From NCBI RefSeq assembly GCF_014201135.1, contig NZ_JACHDR010000001.1, forward strand, positions 1,240,001-1,304,000: DNA of 64,000 bases, written 5' to 3'. This document shows positions 1-8,263 of this stretch, in pieces. Position 1 is the stretch's first letter, and the number at the start of each line of letters is the position of its first letter. Source of the DNA: Neomicrococcus aestuarii. GTDB taxonomy: Bacteria; Actinomycetota; Actinomycetes; Actinomycetales; Micrococcaceae. Made by a program: the position numbers and the translations under genes. The notes beneath the pieces are model-generated. The model ran no database searches and had not been told where the DNA came from. It saw only the letters and a program-made list of their open reading frames with translations.

Positions 1-49
1 CCTACAGGCGACACCGTTCGCGGTGACGAGATGGGTGCGCCCTGCATGC

Positions 50-1576
50 TCATGACAGGCCCGCAGTGCTACCGGGAGCTGTGGGGTTAGGCGGATTCTG
101 GCTCATCCGTTGCGTCGTGTCGAAGACCCGGAGCTCTTCCGGATGGAGTTGATGCTGAACCACATAGCTGGACTCTTTAATCCGCCACAGCCCCTGCCCG
201 GTGCCGAGGCTGGGGAGCAGTTTCTGTTCTGTACCGGTGAGACCGAGCGTCTTGCCGGTGGTTCCGATCTGATCAGATTCTTGTCGATAGATGATCCGGG
301 ACTCTGCGTTGGCAAGGAGGCTGTTGGCGAGGGCGCGCATGGCGGATCCCTGGTCACCAACGTTGTCAAGGTCGGTGAGCTTATGGAAAATCAGGAGGTT
401 CGCGATGCCGTAGTGGCGGGCAAGCCGCCAATGCGCATCCATTCGCTTCAGCAGCGCCGGGTGGGACATCAGCCTCCACGCTTCGTCGTAGACCACCCAC
501 CGTTGACCCCCGTTAGGGTCCAGGAGCGCAGACTCCATCCATGCACTCGAGCACGTCATCAGCACGCTGATCAGAGTCGAGTTCTCCACGACACGAGACA
601 AGTCGAGGGTGATCATCGGCAGCGTCGGGTCAAACGTGACAGTCGAAGGTCCATCGAACAGCCCCGCGAGGTCACCAGACACGAGGCGGCGCAGCGCATG
701 GCCGACGAGACGTCCGTCCTCAGCCAGGCGCTCGTCATCGCCCGGATCAGGGGTGAGAATCCGGTCGACGATCATCGGGAGGATCGGCACCGACGCTGAC
801 GCGACGACGGCTTGCAAGGCAACGTCAATGACGGTGTGCTCCAGCGGTGACAAGGCACGCTCCAGCACCGTCTCGGCGAGGGCCCCGATCAGGTCGCGGC
901 GGCGTGAAGCAACGGTGGAAGCCCATTCGGGGTCGGAGAGCCCACCAGGCCGGTATCCCTCATCAAGCGGGTTCAGGCGGTTACGGAGTCCGTGGCCGAG
1001 AATGATCGCTTTCCCACCGACAGCTTCGGCGACCGCGGTGTGCTCACCCTTCGGATCACCAGGGACATAGACGCGGCGACCGAACGGGATCGACCGGGTG
1101 TAGAGCGATTTCGCGAGCGACGATTTCCCGGAGCCGACGATACCCGCCAGGACGAGATTTGGGGCGGTGATGATGCCGCGCTGGTAGAGCACCCAGGGGT
1201 CGTAGACGAAGCTGCCGCCGGAGTACATATCCTGCCCCACGAACACACCCTGCGAGCCAAGTCCGCCCTCAGCCAAGAACGGATAGGCTCCCTGCAGGGT
1301 TGCGGAGGTGTCCTGGTGCGGTGGCACCCGAAACTGTCGATACGAGCGCAACGCGGCAGGTCCCGGTTCCCCGCCTCTGGGGAGATAGTCGGTGCTGCGA
1401 GCAGCTGCTCGTTCGGCGGCAACTTTCGCTCTCTCCGCCTCCAGCTGGGCGAACCGGTCGCGGGCGATCACCTGCACGGCAGCACGCTCTCGGGCCTTGC
1501 GCGAGCGACGTTTACCTTTCCCGTCCTCGACGAGGACGGTGGAGTAGAGCTTCTTTGGATTCGGTCGCGGTCCCAT
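50..1576 (-). CDS. VirB4-like conjugation ATPase (C-terminal half)
   Basis: This 508-residue protein should power a type IV secretion system for conjugation from the cytoplasmic face of the membrane. Walker A (GIVGSGKSS) is at residues 145-153 and Walker B (WVVYDEAW) at about 360-367; the arrangement matches the ATPase domain of VirB4/TraE-type proteins. A Lys/Arg/Ala-rich N-terminus (1-65) replaces the usual VirB4 N-terminal domain. I chose the ATG at 1576 because GAGGAAAGG lies 7 nt upstream of it. In transfer order the SCO6880-type gene (3247-4704) comes first, separated by an oppositely oriented cargo gene, and probably supplies the missing N-terminal half. A CGYACCTG box lies 37 nt upstream. 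The family call is firm; the split partnership is inference from known actinobacterial elements. Confidence 0.85.
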   Translation of the reverse strand: MGPRPNPKKLYSTVLVEDGKGKRRSRKARERAAVQVIARDRFAQLEAERAKVAAERAAARSTDYLPRGGEPGPAALRSYRQFRVPPHQDTSATLQGAYPFLAEGGLGSQGVFVGQDMYSGGSFVYDPWVLYQRGIITAPNLVLAGIVGSGKSSLAKSLYTRSIPFGRRVYVPGDPKGEHTAVAEAVGGKAIILGHGLRNRLNPLDEGYRPGGLSDPEWASTVASRRRDLIGALAETVLERALSPLEHTVIDVALQAVVASASVPILPMIVDRILTPDPGDDERLAEDGRLVGHALRRLVSGDLAGLFDGPSTVTFDPTLPMITLDLSRVVENSTLISVLMTCSSAWMESALLDPNGGQRWVVYDEAWRLMSHPALLKRMDAHWRLARHYGIANLLIFHKLTDLDNVGDQGSAMRALANSLLANAESRIIYRQESDQIGTTGKTLGLTGTEQKLLPSLGTGQGLWRIKESSYVVQHQLHPEELRVFDTTQRMSQNPPNPTAPGSTAGLS

Positions 1577-1613
1577 GTGGATGCCTTTCCTCAAGACGAG
1601 CAGTGACATCCGT

Positions 1614-1621
1614 CAGGTGCG
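1614..1621 (-). promoter_or_regulatory. CGYACCTG box, copy A
   Basis: In gene direction this reads CGCACCTG, 37 nt before the VirB4-like start codon, followed by ACGGATGTCAC. It belongs to a recurrent set of intergenic boxes in the conjugative backbone whose function is unknown. Confidence 0.5.
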
Positions 1622-1704
1622 GACTGCCTCAAGCTCAGCCCCGCACTGTGGCTGAAATATCGTCGCCACGAACGTCCTAGTACGGCTGGTCGGGTTTTGA
1701 GAGA

Positions 1705-3120
1705 ATGAGTACCTACAGCAGCAAGAAGAGGCTGGTCATTTCACCGCGGAACTTCTGCTTTTGGAACGAGTGGGGCAGTTTTAGGCCAATGAGAGAGATA
1801 TCCCAAGAGAAATTTGACGCCTTTGCAGGATTCTGCCGCCAACCTACTTCCGTACTCTTCGGCCAAGAGGTTGCTTGGTTTGAGAGCAAGTCGAGGTCAG
1901 TTTTTGCTCTCCTGATGCTAGATACAGATGAAGAGTTCTCCGGCATCCTGTTCGCCAGGGACCTCGCTAGCCGCTTTCGCTGGGTGAAACAAACCGCCTA
2001 TTACACATCATCGGCAGATGCACTCGCGGAGCTTCGCCGTCTGATGAGGCAAGTCGAAGCAGACATAGAAGAAGAGCGTGTTCAAGGCGATGAAGCTGAT
2101 CCAGTCGACTTCTTTGCGCCCGTTGTCAAGGAACAACGATTCCATGAGCGATTCCAGCATCTCGCATTTGGTGAGGGGTTTGCTGCAGCTCGTGAACTGA
2201 TCAATGTGATGATGTGTTGGTATGAGAATCAGGACGGCAACTACATAGAGCAATTCCAAACGACCGGATTCGACGCGCGCATCTGGGAATTATATTTGTT
2301 CGCAATGCTCGTTGAATCACGATACGCGGTATCACAGCCGAGCCCTGCACCAGATTTTCTCGCTCGTGGCCTCGGAGGTACCTTCTTCATCGAGGCCACG
2401 ACAATCAACCCCTCAATCATCAACGGGAAACCTGCCACTTCCCAGAAACCCGAGTCTGTCGAGGAAATTGCTGATTACGTCCAGAACTATCTCCCAATTC
2501 GGTTCGCTGGTCCGCTCAGTGCGAAATTGGAAAAGCGTTACTGGGAAAGCCTGGAAGTCGCTGACGCGCCGCTAGTGATTGCAATTCAAGACTTTCATGA
2601 CGAGTTCTCGATGACATACAGCGGGCAGTCGCTGCTGCGGTATCTATACGGTGTCGAGTTTCTTGAAGTTCAGAATGATCAAGGAGTAGAGATCGTTAGC
2701 CGTCCGGTCACGCATCACCTCTGGAAGGGCAAGAAGATTGCGTCAGGGTTCTTTAGCCTTCCAGACGCGCCCAACATCAGCGCCGTGCTTTTTAACGCCA
2801 GCGGTACTCTCGCAAAATTCAACAGAATGGGAGTCAAGGTTGCTTTCGGCCGACCGGGAGTGACTCTTATCCATAGCGGAATTCGCGTGTCGAGTGACGG
2901 CAGATTAGAAGAAACTTTTTCGAACGAAGTCAATGAGGGGTATGAGGAAGCATGGATCGACGGGATGGAGGTTTACCACAACCCGGCTGCCACACACCCC
3001 TTGAATCCGGATCTACTTCCAGGTGCTAGGCATCACTTTCAAACAGACTCAGGCTTCGAATCTTGGACGCCAGTCGGGCATCTAGTGACGAGCAGAACCG
3101 CAGTAGTGACCACTCGTTAG
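1705..3120 (+). CDS. Hypothetical cargo protein, possible nuclease-like fold
   Basis: I do not recognise this 471-residue protein. It has no signal peptide or membrane segment. The centre has the order seen in some PD-(D/E)XK-like proteins: a helix containing WELYLFAML (about 194-202), PDF at 216-218, then a hydrophobic strand ending in IEAT with Glu230. The usual Lys after the Glu is replaced by Thr, so nuclease activity is uncertain. The gene is the only plus-strand gene among the minus-strand transfer genes, sits alone, and is visibly richer in A and T than its neighbours, as expected of recently acquired cargo. The ATG at 1705 follows GAGAGA, a weak ribosome site. Confidence 0.6.
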   Translation: MSTYSSKKRLVISPRNFCFWNEWGSFRPMREISQEKFDAFAGFCRQPTSVLFGQEVAWFESKSRSVFALLMLDTDEEFSGILFARDLASRFRWVKQTAYYTSSADALAELRRLMRQVEADIEEERVQGDEADPVDFFAPVVKEQRFHERFQHLAFGEGFAAARELINVMMCWYENQDGNYIEQFQTTGFDARIWELYLFAMLVESRYAVSQPSPAPDFLARGLGGTFFIEATTINPSIINGKPATSQKPESVEEIADYVQNYLPIRFAGPLSAKLEKRYWESLEVADAPLVIAIQDFHDEFSMTYSGQSLLRYLYGVEFLEVQNDQGVEIVSRPVTHHLWKGKKIASGFFSLPDAPNISAVLFNASGTLAKFNRMGVKVAFGRPGVTLIHSGIRVSSDGRLEETFSNEVNEGYEEAWIDGMEVYHNPAATHPLNPDLLPGARHHFQTDSGFESWTPVGHLVTSRTAVVTTR

Positions 3121-3246
3121 ATCATCCGGCTCATTTTCGTCCAAACTCGCCGCTTACCTGAAACTAGACGTAGAGAAAATACAGCCACTTGATCCGCCAA
3201 CAACTGGCTCCAGAGCTTTATAGGCCGAGATGATGACGTTCAACCG

Positions 3247-4704
3247 TCAAATGCCTCGGCATAAAGGCAATGCGGCAGCAACGAACGCTTGTGCCTGTTG
3301 GCCGACCAAGCGTCGGGTCTCGCAAGACGCTTGGATGGCGGCCTGTTCGATCGCAGACACGGCAGCTTCGAGTTCGTCGTTGCTGGTGGCGGAGACGGCG
3401 ATGAGGCCGGTGTAGCGGATGACCCCGTGCCCGGAGGTGAGGTCGGCCTCCTGCTGTAGCACGTCCTGGTACTCGGCGGATTGTTGGGCGTCTTCGATCT
3501 GCCCGACCCGCTGGCGTTGCGTCGCATCCGAGATGTACTCGGTCTTCTTCTTGCGAATATCCCGTGCTGCCTGATCAGAGCGGATCGGGTCACACAGCAG
3601 CGTGAACGAACGTCGGATTCCCGAGGACAGCAGCACTGGGGCAAGAAACCCTGGATAGACAAGAGACCTCGGCCATTCCGATATCCACAGCACCGCATGA
3701 TGGGCGCTATCCGAGCGCAGCCCCTCCCACGTTTCCTCCACCGCAACAGGACCAGCAGTAGCAAGGTCGTGTCCGATCGTTCCAGAACGTTCCAGGGTGG
3801 CGGCGACTCCCGGGTCGTAGGCACTGCGGAGCATCACGGCGAGTTGGCCGGGTGTGTACCACTCGGAGGGTTTCAGATCCGCGGTGCGTAGCGCCGTCGT
3901 GAGCGTGTGCATCTCTTGTTTGAGGACTTCGGCTGCGCCTTTGAGGCTGCCGCCCGCGGTGCGAATTGCGCGGGAGGCGGCCCGCATGTCCAGGCTGAGC
4001 GAGATCGTGGAGATGTGGCGTTCCCCGGCAGGGCCTGCCCTCTCGATCAGCTCCCGGTAGGTTTGGGCGACCCAGGACCCGTCATCGTTGCCGTGCTCCG
4101 CCCACCACTGCGATAGTCCGGACCCGGAATCGGGGACCGTGCGCTCCAGCACTTGCAGACGAGCGATGCGGGTAGAACGGCAGGTGGTCGAGAGGACCCG
4201 GCCCCACGCGTGGACACGGCGCTCTTGCTCTCCCGGGTCTAGCAGGATGAACGAGGGGTGGGTCACCTCCAGCAGCGCCGTCAATGTTTGAGCATGCGGA
4301 TCGTGCACCATGATTGCACCAGATTCCTTGTCCTGATACTGCCGCAGTGCTGCCGCGTCGCCCGGGAGCGCGAGGGTTCCTGCGGGGCGGGGCTTCACGA
4401 TCTTGCGCCGGTAACTGGTCTGGTGGGCTCGGGTCCGCCATATCCAGTGCAGAGTGATCGGCACCCACTCGACCATCTTTCGGCCGCCGAATGGAACCAC
4501 GGCTAGCCCGAGGGCGATGCCCCAGATCGGTGCCGTATAAAGTGCGGCGGGGCCTCCGATGTAGAGGGAGGCGACGAACACGAGGACGGCGATGCTGACG
4601 GCGATGACTTGCGGTAGTGAGAGTCCGAGGATGATGCCCCGGCGGGTGAGTCGGGAGAACTTCACCGGGGACAGATCGAACTCGGTGCTGGATGCGGTGG
4701 CCAT
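3247..4704 (-). CDS. SCO6880-family conjugation protein (VirB3/VirB4 N-terminal-like)
   Basis: This 485-residue protein has two membrane segments near the N-terminus (about 23-45 and 48-70) followed by a long soluble domain. That is the layout of the SCO6880 family, in which a PrgI/VirB3-like membrane part precedes a region like the VirB4 N-terminal domain. It lacks Walker motifs, which fits a partner role to the separate ATPase at 50-1576. The ATG at 4704 is preceded by GAGGAG five bases upstream; an in-frame start further upstream has no such site. The gene follows the TrbL-like gene after 168 nt that hold a nested inverted repeat and a CGYACCTG box. Role in the secretion channel is known for the family only by association. 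Confidence 0.8.
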   Translation of the reverse strand: MATASSTEFDLSPVKFSRLTRRGIILGLSLPQVIAVSIAVLVFVASLYIGGPAALYTAPIWGIALGLAVVPFGGRKMVEWVPITLHWIWRTRAHQTSYRRKIVKPRPAGTLALPGDAAALRQYQDKESGAIMVHDPHAQTLTALLEVTHPSFILLDPGEQERRVHAWGRVLSTTCRSTRIARLQVLERTVPDSGSGLSQWWAEHGNDDGSWVAQTYRELIERAGPAGERHISTISLSLDMRAASRAIRTAGGSLKGAAEVLKQEMHTLTTALRTADLKPSEWYTPGQLAVMLRSAYDPGVAATLERSGTIGHDLATAGPVAVEETWEGLRSDSAHHAVLWISEWPRSLVYPGFLAPVLLSSGIRRSFTLLCDPIRSDQAARDIRKKKTEYISDATQRQRVGQIEDAQQSAEYQDVLQQEADLTSGHGVIRYTGLIAVSATSNDELEAAVSAIEQAAIQASCETRRLVGQQAQAFVAAALPLCRGI

Positions 4705-4739
4705 GATTACTCCTCGAGGCGGGAATGGGTATCGCCGGT

Positions 4740-4747
4740 CAGGTACG
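4740..4747 (-). promoter_or_regulatory. CGYACCTG box, copy B
   Basis: CGTACCTG in gene direction, 35 nt before the SCO6880-type start codon and followed by ACCGGCGATACCC. Confidence 0.5.
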
Positions 4748-4763
4748 AACAGCAAGAAAGAAC

Positions 4764-4830
4764 GGCGGTGCGTGAGCGGGATCTAAGTCAGGTCGCTGGC
4801 TGACTCGGATGCCTGCGCTCACGCACCGCC
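4764..4830. repeat. Nested inverted repeat between transfer genes
   Basis: GGCGGTGCGTGAGCG (4764-4778) is the exact reverse complement of 4816-4830. Inside the loop a second pair, AGTCAG (4786-4791) and CTGACT (4800-4805), encloses 8 nt. The structure starts 43 nt after the TrbL-like stop codon and ends 60 nt before the SCO6880-type start. No U-run follows it, so it could be a pause or processing site, a weak terminator, or a protein-binding site. Confidence 0.6.
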
Positions 4831-4872
4831 AAGGGGTTGCGGTGTCACCTCCTCTCGGGAACGTCTGGGGGT

Positions 4873-6279
4873 CTAACTCTTCGGCTCCGCCCGCGGTGGC
4901 GGGGGTGCAGATGAGGTGCGAGCAGCCGCCTGGGAAGGCGGAGCGGATGAGGGTGTAACGGGAGGTGCCGCCGGTGGTACGGACCGGTCAGGGGGCGGCG
5001 GAGGCGTTTGCCCTTCTCCCGCTGCGTCAGCGTGTCCGTCGGCTGTACGTCCGATTGCGCCGCCGAGTTTCGGGCCGGCCTCTGCCGCACCCTTGGCGAT
5101 TGTTGCGCCTGCGACCGCGGCGATCCCGATCGGACCAGCGGCGGCGGCACCAGCTGTACCTCCGGCCGCTACACCACCGCCTCCAGCCGCAGCGCCACCT
5201 CCTGCACCAGCGCCTGCAGTACCGCCTCCAGCTGAGCCAGCAGCAGAGTGCTTAGGGGCTGAGCTCGGCGGCGGGGCACCACCGCCCGAGCCTTTGCTGT
5301 CGCCTCCTCCGTCGAGGACTTTCTGCGGTCCAGCACCGTCTGGTTTCCCGGGCATCGGAACCGGCCGGTTCATCGCCTGCTTCGACTCCTGCTCCGCGGA
5401 CATCACGTGGTACATGTCGAAGCCGACGAAGGAAATGAATTTGTACACCATGTATGGCGCGAACGCGGCGATGAACATCAGCACGATCCCCGCGATGGGA
5501 TCCGCGATGGATGACAAGTCCATGTCGATCGGGGCGTTGACCTGGTTGGTTGCCACTAGGAAGACCACGACGATCACGAGTTTCGAGAAGATCAGGGCGA
5601 GCACGAAGGATGCCCATTTTCCGAACCAGCCCTTCGTCGCATCCCAACTCGCCCCGGATAATGCGATCGGTGCCATCACGACCGCAACCAGGATGAGGGC
5701 TTTGCGGATGAGTAGGGAGAACCAGACGATCGCTGCCGCGCAGATTGCCAGGAACGAAAGGAAGATGGTGATGATCGCCCCCGCTCCGGGTGCGGTGAGG
5801 TTGATCGCGGTGAGGCCGGCGACGAGGATTCCGATCTTCCCGCCCATTTCTTCGATGGTCGTTCCCGTGGCTTGGATGATCCCGATGGAGAGTTGGTCGA
5901 CGACCTCCAGCAGCGTTGCGGTGAGCGTGATCACCAGGAATGATCCGAGCACTGACTTCGCGAGCCCCAGGGCTGCTCGGCCAAGGGAGCCTGCGTCTCG
6001 ACGGATCAGGCCGGTGATCAGTTGCAGGCAGAAGAAGATCAACATCAAGAAGATCGCGATGCCGAACATTACGTTGTAGACGCCGATGTATCCGGCCCCG
6101 GTGATGTCGACCAGAGTGGTGGAGTCAAACAACGACCACACACCTTGGAAGAGCCAGGACGCGGCCTGGCCGATGGCTTGGGCCAGCCAATCAAACGGGG
6201 CCGCAACCAGGGTCGCGGCACTTTCGCCGACGGTGTCGCAGACGTTGCTGATGATGGGGACGTCACAGATACCAGCCAC
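4873..6279 (-). CDS. TrbL/VirB6-like conjugation channel protein
   Basis: This 468-residue protein is the likely polytopic inner-membrane channel component of the secretion system. Six or more hydrophobic segments lie between about residues 65 and 315, including a Gly/Ala-rich pair around 150-200, as in TrbL/VirB6 proteins. The last 150 residues are low-complexity Ala, Gly, Pro and Ser and probably form a disordered cytoplasmic tail. I use the GTG at 6279 because GGAGGGG lies just upstream; no ATG is suitably placed. It follows the first DUF6112 gene by 33 nt and is probably cotranscribed with it. The Pro/Ala tail creates a long spurious reading frame on the opposite strand. Confidence 0.8.
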   Translation of the reverse strand: MAGICDVPIISNVCDTVGESAATLVAAPFDWLAQAIGQAASWLFQGVWSLFDSTTLVDITGAGYIGVYNVMFGIAIFLMLIFFCLQLITGLIRRDAGSLGRAALGLAKSVLGSFLVITLTATLLEVVDQLSIGIIQATGTTIEEMGGKIGILVAGLTAINLTAPGAGAIITIFLSFLAICAAAIVWFSLLIRKALILVAVVMAPIALSGASWDATKGWFGKWASFVLALIFSKLVIVVVFLVATNQVNAPIDMDLSSIADPIAGIVLMFIAAFAPYMVYKFISFVGFDMYHVMSAEQESKQAMNRPVPMPGKPDGAGPQKVLDGGGDSKGSGGGAPPPSSAPKHSAAGSAGGGTAGAGAGGGAAAGGGGVAAGGTAGAAAAGPIGIAAVAGATIAKGAAEAGPKLGGAIGRTADGHADAAGEGQTPPPPPDRSVPPAAPPVTPSSAPPSQAAARTSSAPPPPRAEPKS

Positions 6280-6312
6280 AACACCCCTCCCTTCGTATGT
6301 TCGGGGTGTGGG

Positions 6313-6636
6313 TTAGGAGACGGTCTGTCCGACGTTCCAAAAGAAGTTGATCAGCGTCACAGATGCGCCGGTGATGATCGCCGCCGCGCACGAGATGAGT
6401 ACGCCGATCTTCCCGCGGGAGGCCAGGTGCGGGTTGGAGCTGTTGGAGCCGAAGCCCCAAACCACGGCGCTGATGATCAGTGCCAGGACGGAGAGGATCA
6501 GTCCGATTGTCATTACCGCCCCGACCACGGTCCGGAGGGCAGCGATGCCGGGCAGCCCGGAGTCGTTCGGGGTGATGTTGATATCCGCAGGTAACACCGC
6601 GGTGATAGCGATGAGGGTGTCGAGGGCAGCAGACAT
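6313..6636 (-). CDS. Small membrane protein, DUF6112-type (VirB2-like candidate)
   Basis: This 107-residue protein has two or three hydrophobic segments, at about residues 37-63 and 77-100, with a short basic loop (HLASRGKIG) between them. Size, topology and place next to trbL match the DUF6112 family of actinobacterial conjugation modules, whose layout resembles VirB2/TrbC pilins. Pilin function is inference. The ATG at 6636 is preceded by AGGAGCCCC. The adjacent gene 6712-7017 looks like a paralogue. Confidence 0.75.
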   Translation of the reverse strand: MSAALDTLIAITAVLPADINITPNDSGLPGIAALRTVVGAVMTIGLILSVLALIISAVVWGFGSNSSNPHLASRGKIGVLISCAAAIITGASVTLINFFWNVGQTVS

Positions 6637-6689
6637 GGGAGGGGCTCCTTCACGAGAACTGGTGAGCCACCAGGCGGTGGTCACCAGAA

Positions 6690-6697
6690 CAGGTGCG
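6690..6697 (-). promoter_or_regulatory. CGYACCTG box, copy C
   Basis: Reads CGCACCTG in gene direction, 53 nt before the first DUF6112 start and 14 nt after the preceding stop codon. It continues into TTCTGGTGACC, giving a CACC/GGTG inverted repeat. Confidence 0.5.
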
Positions 6698-6711
6698 GGA
6701 CGCAAACGCGC

Positions 6712-7017
6712 TTAGAGTGTGTCGCCGAGGTTCAGCAGGAAGTTCATCCAGGCAACTCCCGCCCCAGCTAGGACGGCTCCGCCAAGAGCGACGAACACCC
6801 CGACCTTGCCTTTCGCAGCAGCCTGGAAATTGCCACTGGAAGAAGACACCGCCCAGACGATTCCTGAGATCACCATCATCAGTACGGCGATGATCAACGT
6901 GATGGTCAGGAGTGCACCGACTATGCCGATGAGGGTGCCGCGTCCGCCCACACTGTCGATGTTCGGGTAGACGTTCTCCGCCAAACGGATCAAAGGTAAG
7001 ACGGGCGAGATGCGCAT
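6712..7017 (-). CDS. Small membrane protein, DUF6112-type, second copy
   Basis: This 101-residue protein has hydrophobic stretches at about residues 29-57 and 74-94 joined by a short loop (FQAAAKGKVG). The loop aligns by eye with HLASRGKIG of the next gene, and both proteins end in a (W)MNF/LINFFWN-like segment followed by a short polar tail. Tandem duplication is the simplest reading. The ATG at 7017 follows CAGGAGAACCCC, a good ribosome site. Like its neighbour it probably builds part of the conjugation channel or pilus; no catalytic motif is present. Confidence 0.75.
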   Translation of the reverse strand: MRISPVLPLIRLAENVYPNIDSVGGRGTLIGIVGALLTITLIIAVLMMVISGIVWAVSSSSGNFQAAAKGKVGVFVALGGAVLAGAGVAWMNFLLNLGDTL

Positions 7018-7057
7018 GGGGTTCTCCTGACGGGGCACGAGTGAGTCGGGTACTGGT

Positions 7058-7065
7058 CAGGTGCG
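7058..7065 (-). promoter_or_regulatory. CGYACCTG box, copy D
   Basis: Reads CGCACCTG, 40 nt before the second DUF6112 start and about 19 nt after the M23-peptidase stop codon, followed by ACCAGTACCC. Confidence 0.5.
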
Positions 7066-7084
7066 CACGCTAATCGAGCCTCTG

Positions 7085-8251
7085 TCAGGCGGTGCAGCCC
7101 GGGCCGCCGCCGACGGGAGCGTCCAGGCCTTCGATGCCGCGTGCGGCGAGCCATGGTTCCGCGTCTATCGCAGGATGGTTCGCGCCGCCGGGGTGGACTT
7201 GGAAGTGCAGATGAGGGCCGGTGGAGTGGCCGGAGGAGCCAACGTCGCCAATGTGTTGACCCGCGATGATGCGTTGCCCAGCAGTGACGTGGATGCCGTG
7301 CTCCCACATGTGGATGTATCTCGTCGCGACTTTTTCACCGCCGATCGTGTGTTCGATGGTGATCTCTCCGGAGAACCCTTCGACCATGCCTGCGTAAGTG
7401 ACGATCCCGTCTGCGAGGGCGAAGATCGCAGTCCCATCGGGGGCAGCCCAGTCGGTGCCGGAGTGCAGGCGGGCTTCGCCTGTGATCGGGTCGATTCGCG
7501 GGCCAAACGTTGAGGTCTGCACGTAGCTGCCGGTCGGTAGTGGGAACACCAGCCGGGACGTTTCTGGAATCGCGATGTCTCCAGGGACACCATTGCCTTT
7601 GCCTCCGCGGAGGGTGAGGGCGTCGAGGATGGTCCGGGCAACAGGTTCATAGTTTTGGTACCGGTCCGGGTAAGCGGAGACTTCTACCGCTTGGGCAGCC
7701 TCGCCTTTATCCATCTGCTGCCACCCTGGAATATCCAGAAGCCCTCGAGGGCTCGGATAGTTGGGGCCATCTGGTCCGCCGTAGAAGGCGCGAGCCTGGT
7801 ACTTCGGATCCATGAGCTCGGCCACGGTTCCCCACCCGGATTGTGGGCGCATCTGGAACAGTCCGAGCGAGTCATGATCGGATCCGTTCCCGTCATTCGG
7901 AAAGTCCCCGGATTCGGGGTAGGTGCCGGTGTTGGCGAGCTGGCGCAACGTGGACTCGGTCAGTGCAGCCATGAGCGCGATCAGAACTCCTTCCCGCCCT
8001 ACCCCGGGAATGTTCGATCCGGTGGTGATGATCGTGCCCGCGTGGGTGAGTTGCTGCTTGTTCAGCGTGAACGTGTGCCCGTCCTTCATCGTCACTTCCA
8101 GGGAGTCTGGGATCGGACCGAGGGTGATGCCGGAGGCGATGCAGTGCGCCTGATTGAGCACTGCAGGGTTGACCAACACACCGACCCCAAGGAGTCCAAT
8201 CATTGGGGTGAGGAGCATCCCAATGAGGGCGAAGACGAGCAACTTTTTCAT
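7085..8251 (-). CDS. Bifunctional cell-wall hydrolase: lysozyme-like domain plus M23 endopeptidase
   Basis: This 388-residue protein should open the peptidoglycan for the conjugation apparatus outside the membrane. A basic start and hydrophobic segment (1-28) form a signal anchor. Residues about 85-215 look like a transglycosylase/lysozyme-type domain with a candidate catalytic Glu99 (LTEST) and the typical SLGLFQM at 128-134. Residues about 235-375 are an M23 LytM domain with the metal ligands His263 and Asp267 (HSGTD) and the HLH motif at 347-349. It follows the 8264-8947 gene by 12 nt, so the two are cotranscribed. VirB1-like hydrolases of this layout are known in Gram-positive conjugation systems. 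Confidence 0.85.
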   Translation of the reverse strand: MKKLLVFALIGMLLTPMIGLLGVGVLVNPAVLNQAHCIASGITLGPIPDSLEVTMKDGHTFTLNKQQLTHAGTIITTGSNIPGVGREGVLIALMAALTESTLRQLANTGTYPESGDFPNDGNGSDHDSLGLFQMRPQSGWGTVAELMDPKYQARAFYGGPDGPNYPSPRGLLDIPGWQQMDKGEAAQAVEVSAYPDRYQNYEPVARTILDALTLRGGKGNGVPGDIAIPETSRLVFPLPTGSYVQTSTFGPRIDPITGEARLHSGTDWAAPDGTAIFALADGIVTYAGMVEGFSGEITIEHTIGGEKVATRYIHMWEHGIHVTAGQRIIAGQHIGDVGSSGHSTGPHLHFQVHPGGANHPAIDAEPWLAARGIEGLDAPVGGGPGCTA

Positions 8252-8263
8252 CAGAGCGCTCGC

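Noticed and set aside
4916-6079. Long plus-strand frame rich in Pro and Ala
   Set aside because: Antisense to the TrbL-like gene; its composition mirrors the Gly/Ala/Pro tail codons and it has no ribosome site.
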